Source: Aegilops tauschii subsp. strangulata
Lineage: Eukaryota > Streptophyta > Magnoliopsida > Poales > Poaceae
Direction of reading: 5' to 3'
NCBI RefSeq assembly: GCF_002575655.3
Contig: NC_053039.3
Location: forward strand, 222,227,622 to 222,291,621
Length of the DNA: 64,000 bases
The notes below the pieces were generated by a model that saw only the letters and a list, made by a program, of their open reading frames with translations, searched no databases and was not told where the DNA came from. The position numbers and the translations under genes are program-made. Shown piece by piece: positions 61,201-64,000 of this stretch (position 1 is its first letter; the number at the start of each line of letters is the position of its first letter).

Positions 61201-63066
61201 GAGCTAGGCAGCAGCGCAGGCGAGCTACGGGCGGGCGGCGTCGCACGCGCCGGGCGGACGACGAGGGGCGGCTGCGGCGAAGACGGGCCCGGCGTGGCCC
61301 GGTTCGGCCTCGGGCGGGCCGGATCTGGGCCCCGGGTGGCGCGGCAAGGTGGAGGCGGCGGGGGCGACGTGGCAGAGTCTGATTCGCTGGGAGCGGCGGC
61401 GCGGAAGCGTCCGGTCCGATCCGGACGTGTCTGGCTGCGGGAGGAAGGAGAAGGCTAGGGTTCATCCGCGAATTTCGGGAGAGGGGGCTAATTTATAGGT
61501 AGAGGGAGCTAGGAGAGTCCAAATAAGGTGTAGTTTTCGCCCACACGATCGTGATCGAACGACCGAGAGCATGGAGGGGGTTTGGATGGGCTCATGGGCT
61601 GTGGTGAAGGGGTGCTGGGCTGCAAAGAGAGGAGGGTTTCGGGCTACGCGGTTAACCGTTGGGGCATCAAACGACCTCCAAATGGAATGAAATTTGACGG
61701 GCGGTCTGCCAGTGATATACCAAGGCCACTCAGCAAATCTTGGCCCATTCTGAGAACTTTTTCTCCCGCTCACGAAACAAGGTCTGAGAGGGGCGACGGG
61801 CGCGTGAGAGAGTGGCGGATCGCGAAACGGACAACGGAGAGAACCGGGGGAACCCGAACGGATGCAAGTTTTGAAAAGCATGCATATGAAATGCAGATGA
61901 TGACATGACAAAATGCAACACGCAAGCAAACGACATGGCAACAACAACAAATAACTGGAAGACACCTGGCGCATCGAATCCGGGGCGTTACACTTCTTCT
62001 TGGCCTTCTTCTCCGGCGCCTTATACGGCGCCGGCACCAGCATCTTCGCTAGGCGCGGGATGACTCGTTCTTCAGGCAACGAAGCCGGACACTGGATCCG
62101 CTTCGCCCTCTCCGTCCAGTCCTGAAAGAGCGATAATAAAAGCTCAGGTGTCGCTCTAGCAACAAACAGGCAGGGAATACATTAAAAGAGACATACCTCA
62201 CTGGCAGGATGATTAGCGTCGTGTCCGCGATCTGAATCCGCGGCCGGTGGTTTTTCGTTGCCCTTAAAGAGCAACTTCCACGCGTCCTCATGAGTAGTCT
62301 CAAAGAGCCTCACCAAGGTATGGTGCTTCTTCAGATTGAACTCCCACAAAGGGCGGCTTCGGCGTTGGCACGGGAGAACTCGGCAAACTAACATCACCTG
62401 GATTACATCTACGAGCTTGATGTTCTTGGTTATCATGCTTTGAACGCGCGTCTGCAGCGCTATTACCTCGCTAGACGAACCCCAATCGGGACTCTTCTCA
62501 ACCCAAGAAGTGAGACGCATAGGAGCACCAGTGCGGAATTCGGCAGCCGCGGCCCAGGTGGTGCCGCGGGGTTCTGTGATATAGAACCATTGTCTCTGCC
62601 ACTCCTTCACCTTCTCCACAAAAATACCTTTCGGCCAGGAGACGTTGGGCAGCCTGCTCACAATGGCTCCTCCCCACTCCGCGTGCTGGCCGTCTACCAC
62701 CTTCGGCTTCATGTTGAAGACTTTGAGCCACAACCCGAAGTGGGGGTGGATGCGGAGGAAGGCCTCACACACGACGATGAACGCCGAGATGTTGAGAAAG
62801 GAATTTGGGGACAGATCATGGAAATCCACCCCATAATAATACATCGGCCCGCGAACGAAGGGGTGGATTGGGAACCCCAGCCCGCGGAAGAAATGAGGGA
62901 GGAATACTACCCTCTCGTTGGGCTCCGGCGAGGGAATGATTTGACCCTCGGCCGACAAGCGGTGGGCGATTCCCTTCGCCAAATATCCAGCCGCCCGGAG
63001 CTCAGTAATGTCCTCCTCCATGACGGAGGAGACCATCCACTTGCCCTGACTACCGGATCCGGACAT
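55227..63066 (-). pseudogene. five-exon antisense gene of the Gypsy element (PF04195-like protein)
   Basis: Exon 1 is 63066-62197 (290 codons from ATG, CAACCATG context): PHFFRGLGFPIHPFVRGPMY, YYGVDFHDLSPNSFLNISAF, FLRIHPHFGLWLKVFNMKPK and EWQRQWFYITEPRGTTW. This is the pattern of the domain called putative gypsy type transposon (Pfam PF04195). Exon 2 is 62121-61998 plus 57278-56969 (Lys-rich, then Glu-rich), split by a solo LTR. Exon 3 is 56889-56382 (Pro/Gly-rich), exon 4 is 56274-56130 and exon 5 is 56056-55227 (coiled coil, then a conserved-looking end with WMHYATPEHPVSFTDQLKQL). All junctions have GT-AG and the phases (0, 2, 0, 1) agree, about 929 codons in all. Exon 5 has one in-frame TGA at 55977-55979 in a GCTTGAAAA context, consistent with a C-to-T change of CGA. 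Its function is unknown. The name of the Pfam domain does not show that it is a transposase. Confidence 0.82.
57279..61992 (-). mobile_element. 4.7-kb solo LTR inside exon 2 of the antisense gene
   Basis: The insertion begins TGTCACGCCCAAGATGCG and ends CGGGGCGTTACA (minus orientation: TGTAACGCCCCGG ... GGGCGTGACA). It is flanked by the exact 5-bp duplication CTTCT (57274-57278 and 61993-61997). Removing it restores an uninterrupted Lys-rich frame. There is no second LTR copy and no internal domain within the 4714 bp, so it is a solo LTR of a long-LTR Gypsy family. A TATA motif CTATAAAT (minus) lies at 61498-61491, about 500 bases into the LTR, leaving a very long R/U5. Its end structure (TGTAACGCCCC, GGGCGT.ACA) is like that of the LARD-like element at 9390-21091. 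Frames at 60668-61465 in the GC-rich part have no recognised domain. Confidence 0.88.
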
Positions 63067-63589
63067 GGTTGCTGGGGTGTTAAGGAGATTGGAACTTGGG
63101 CGCTGGAGCTCGAGATCGGGAAGACGGAGACAGAGAGAAAGCGTGAAGAGGAAGGGGGAATCCTTATCTCCTTATAAAGGCAGCCAATATTAAAAGACGC
63201 CTCTTCACTCGCCTTGAGATTTGCCTATTCCCAAGGGCTGTATAAACGGCACGGTTGGATTACCCATGCCCGCATTGATGAGAATCCCGCAATGAGGGGA
63301 CATGATCTCCGCTTCGACAAGATGTGCCGATAGCAACCACGTCTTGAAACGTGGGATAACGGTTCAAAGTTATAACCGGACAGGCGTATCGTCATAAAAA
63401 ACTGTTGGCAGGTTCATGTAAAAATATGTATATTCTCTCTGCGATTGTGCATGGTGTGTGACAGGTCCGGATACAATCATTACATCTGAAGACCATCTTG
63501 GAGTTCGGAAGAAGGGGAACCCGCCTTGCAATGCCGAAGACAATCTGCGCGCCGGACTCCTCGTCATTGAAGCCAGGTTCAGGGGCTAT
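63067..63589 (-). promoter_or_regulatory. promoter region of the antisense gene
   Basis: On the minus strand a TATA box CTTTATAAGG (63180-63171) lies about 105 bases upstream of ATG 63066. It is followed by a CT-rich leader (CCTTCCTCTTCACGCTTTCT) and then the start codon context AGCAACCATGTCC. The rest of the interval, to the 3' LTR, has no recognised gene. Confidence 0.6.
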
Positions 63590-64000
63590 TGAGGGAGTCC
63601 TAGACTAAGGGGTCCTCGGGTGTCTGGCCTGTTATGCATGGGCCGGACTGATGGGCCGTGAAGACACGAAGACTGAAGACTATACCCGTGTCCGGATTGG
63701 ACTCTACTTGGCATGGAAGGCAAGCTAGGCAGCCGATTATGAAGATTCTCTCTTATGTAACCGACCTCATGTAACCCTAGATCTCTCTGGTGTCTATATA
63801 AACCGGAGAGCATAGTCCGGATAGCACAGATTCATTACCATATACTTATAGGCTAGACTTCTAGGGTTTAGCCATTACGATCTCGTGGTAGATCAACTCT
63901 TGTAATACTCATATTCATCAAGATCAATCAAGCAGGAAGTAGGGTATTACCTCCATAGAGAGGGCCCAAACCTGGGTAAACATCGTGTCCCCCGTCTCCT
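63590..64000 (+). repeat. 3' LTR of the gag-protease/antisense-gene element (partial)
   Basis: Starts TGAGGGAGTCCTAGAC and matches 50165-50575 with about 17 differences by eye. It has a TATA box near 63793-63802. The window ends about 68 bases before its expected end. Confidence 0.92.

Larger units (their letters stand above)
50165..64000 (+). mobile_element. Gypsy retrotransposon with gag-protease and an antisense gene
   Basis: The 5' LTR is 50165-50643 and the 3' LTR begins at 63590 after the purine-rich AGGTTCAGGGGCTAT and leaves the window. The possible left target site is GTCAT. The interior encodes gag and an aspartic protease on the plus strand (to 54010) but no RT, RNase H or integrase. 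The right two thirds hold a five-exon gene on the opposite strand (63066-55227), interrupted by a 4.7-kb solo LTR. Antisense extra ORFs are known in the Tat group of plant Gypsy elements (Grande, Retand, RIRE2). Comparing the LTRs by hand over 411 bases gives about 17 differences. Confidence 0.9.

Noticed and set aside
60668..61465. GC-rich frames of 94-179 codons in the 4.7-kb solo LTR
   Set aside because: They overlap in three frames on both strands within an LTR and show no domain; treated as composition effects.
62182..63066. Calling the PF04195-like exon a transposase
   Set aside because: The Pfam name is historical. No catalytic motif is visible, and the gene lies antisense within an LTR retrotransposon.

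Overview
This window is intergenic DNA from a large plant genome. It is almost certainly a Triticeae grass (wheat, Aegilops or a close relative). The evidence is nested Ty3/Gypsy LTR retrotransposons with grass-type termini (LTRs opening TGATACGTCTCCAACGTATC and TGATACGTCCATTTTGC, both with an Athila-type gag), CACTA-like DNA transposons with long subterminal repeats, a Stowaway MITE with CTCCCTCCGTC ends, and cereal-type F-box/LRR and DUF295 gene remnants. No bacterial-type gene, rRNA, tRNA or CRISPR array was seen.

Layout, left to right. 1-2100 is CT/CA-rich degenerate tandem repeat. 2110-about 5500 is the left end and subterminal repeats of a CACTA-like element. 5559-7276 (minus) is a full-length but broken F-box/LRR gene. 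7277-8863 has no recognisable gene. 8864-22084 is a minus-strand solo LTR of a Gypsy family, split by a complete 11.7-kb LARD-like retrotransposon (9390-21091, target duplication TAAGC, LTRs of about 3.7 kb, non-coding interior). 22085-28960 is lower-copy DNA with MITEs, short duplications and a GA-rich block that looks like an inverted relative of the first 2 kb. 28974-29678 is a GC-rich gene-like 5' end cut off by an LTR. 29679-40777 is a plus-strand Athila-type element (5' LTR plus decayed gag-protease). Its LTR is itself split by a complete non-autonomous element (30183-38029, target duplication ATCGC) whose 5' LTR carries an internal tandem duplication. At 40778 a second CACTA-like element begins. 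It holds B3-like exons, an AP2-domain reading frame with two SUMO-interaction-like motifs, a higher-order array of about 500-bp repeats, and an intact Pro/Ala-rich ORF. A DUF295-like gene 3' end (49632-50164, minus) abuts a Gypsy element that runs from 50165 past the end of the window. That element encodes gag-protease on the plus strand and a five-exon antisense gene (63066 to 55227) with its own TATA box. A 4.7-kb solo LTR with target duplication CTTCT sits inside exon 2 of that antisense gene.

At least two cycles of insertion into insertion are documented by exact 5-bp target duplications: TAAGC, ATCGC and CTTCT. Every cellular-type gene seen is broken, truncated or carried in a transposon. 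The most interesting content is the transposon cargo: the AP2/SIM and B3-like frames near 41.6-43.5 kb, and the antisense spliced gene of the last retrotransposon. Family assignments rest on remembered family consensus patterns. No database was searched.
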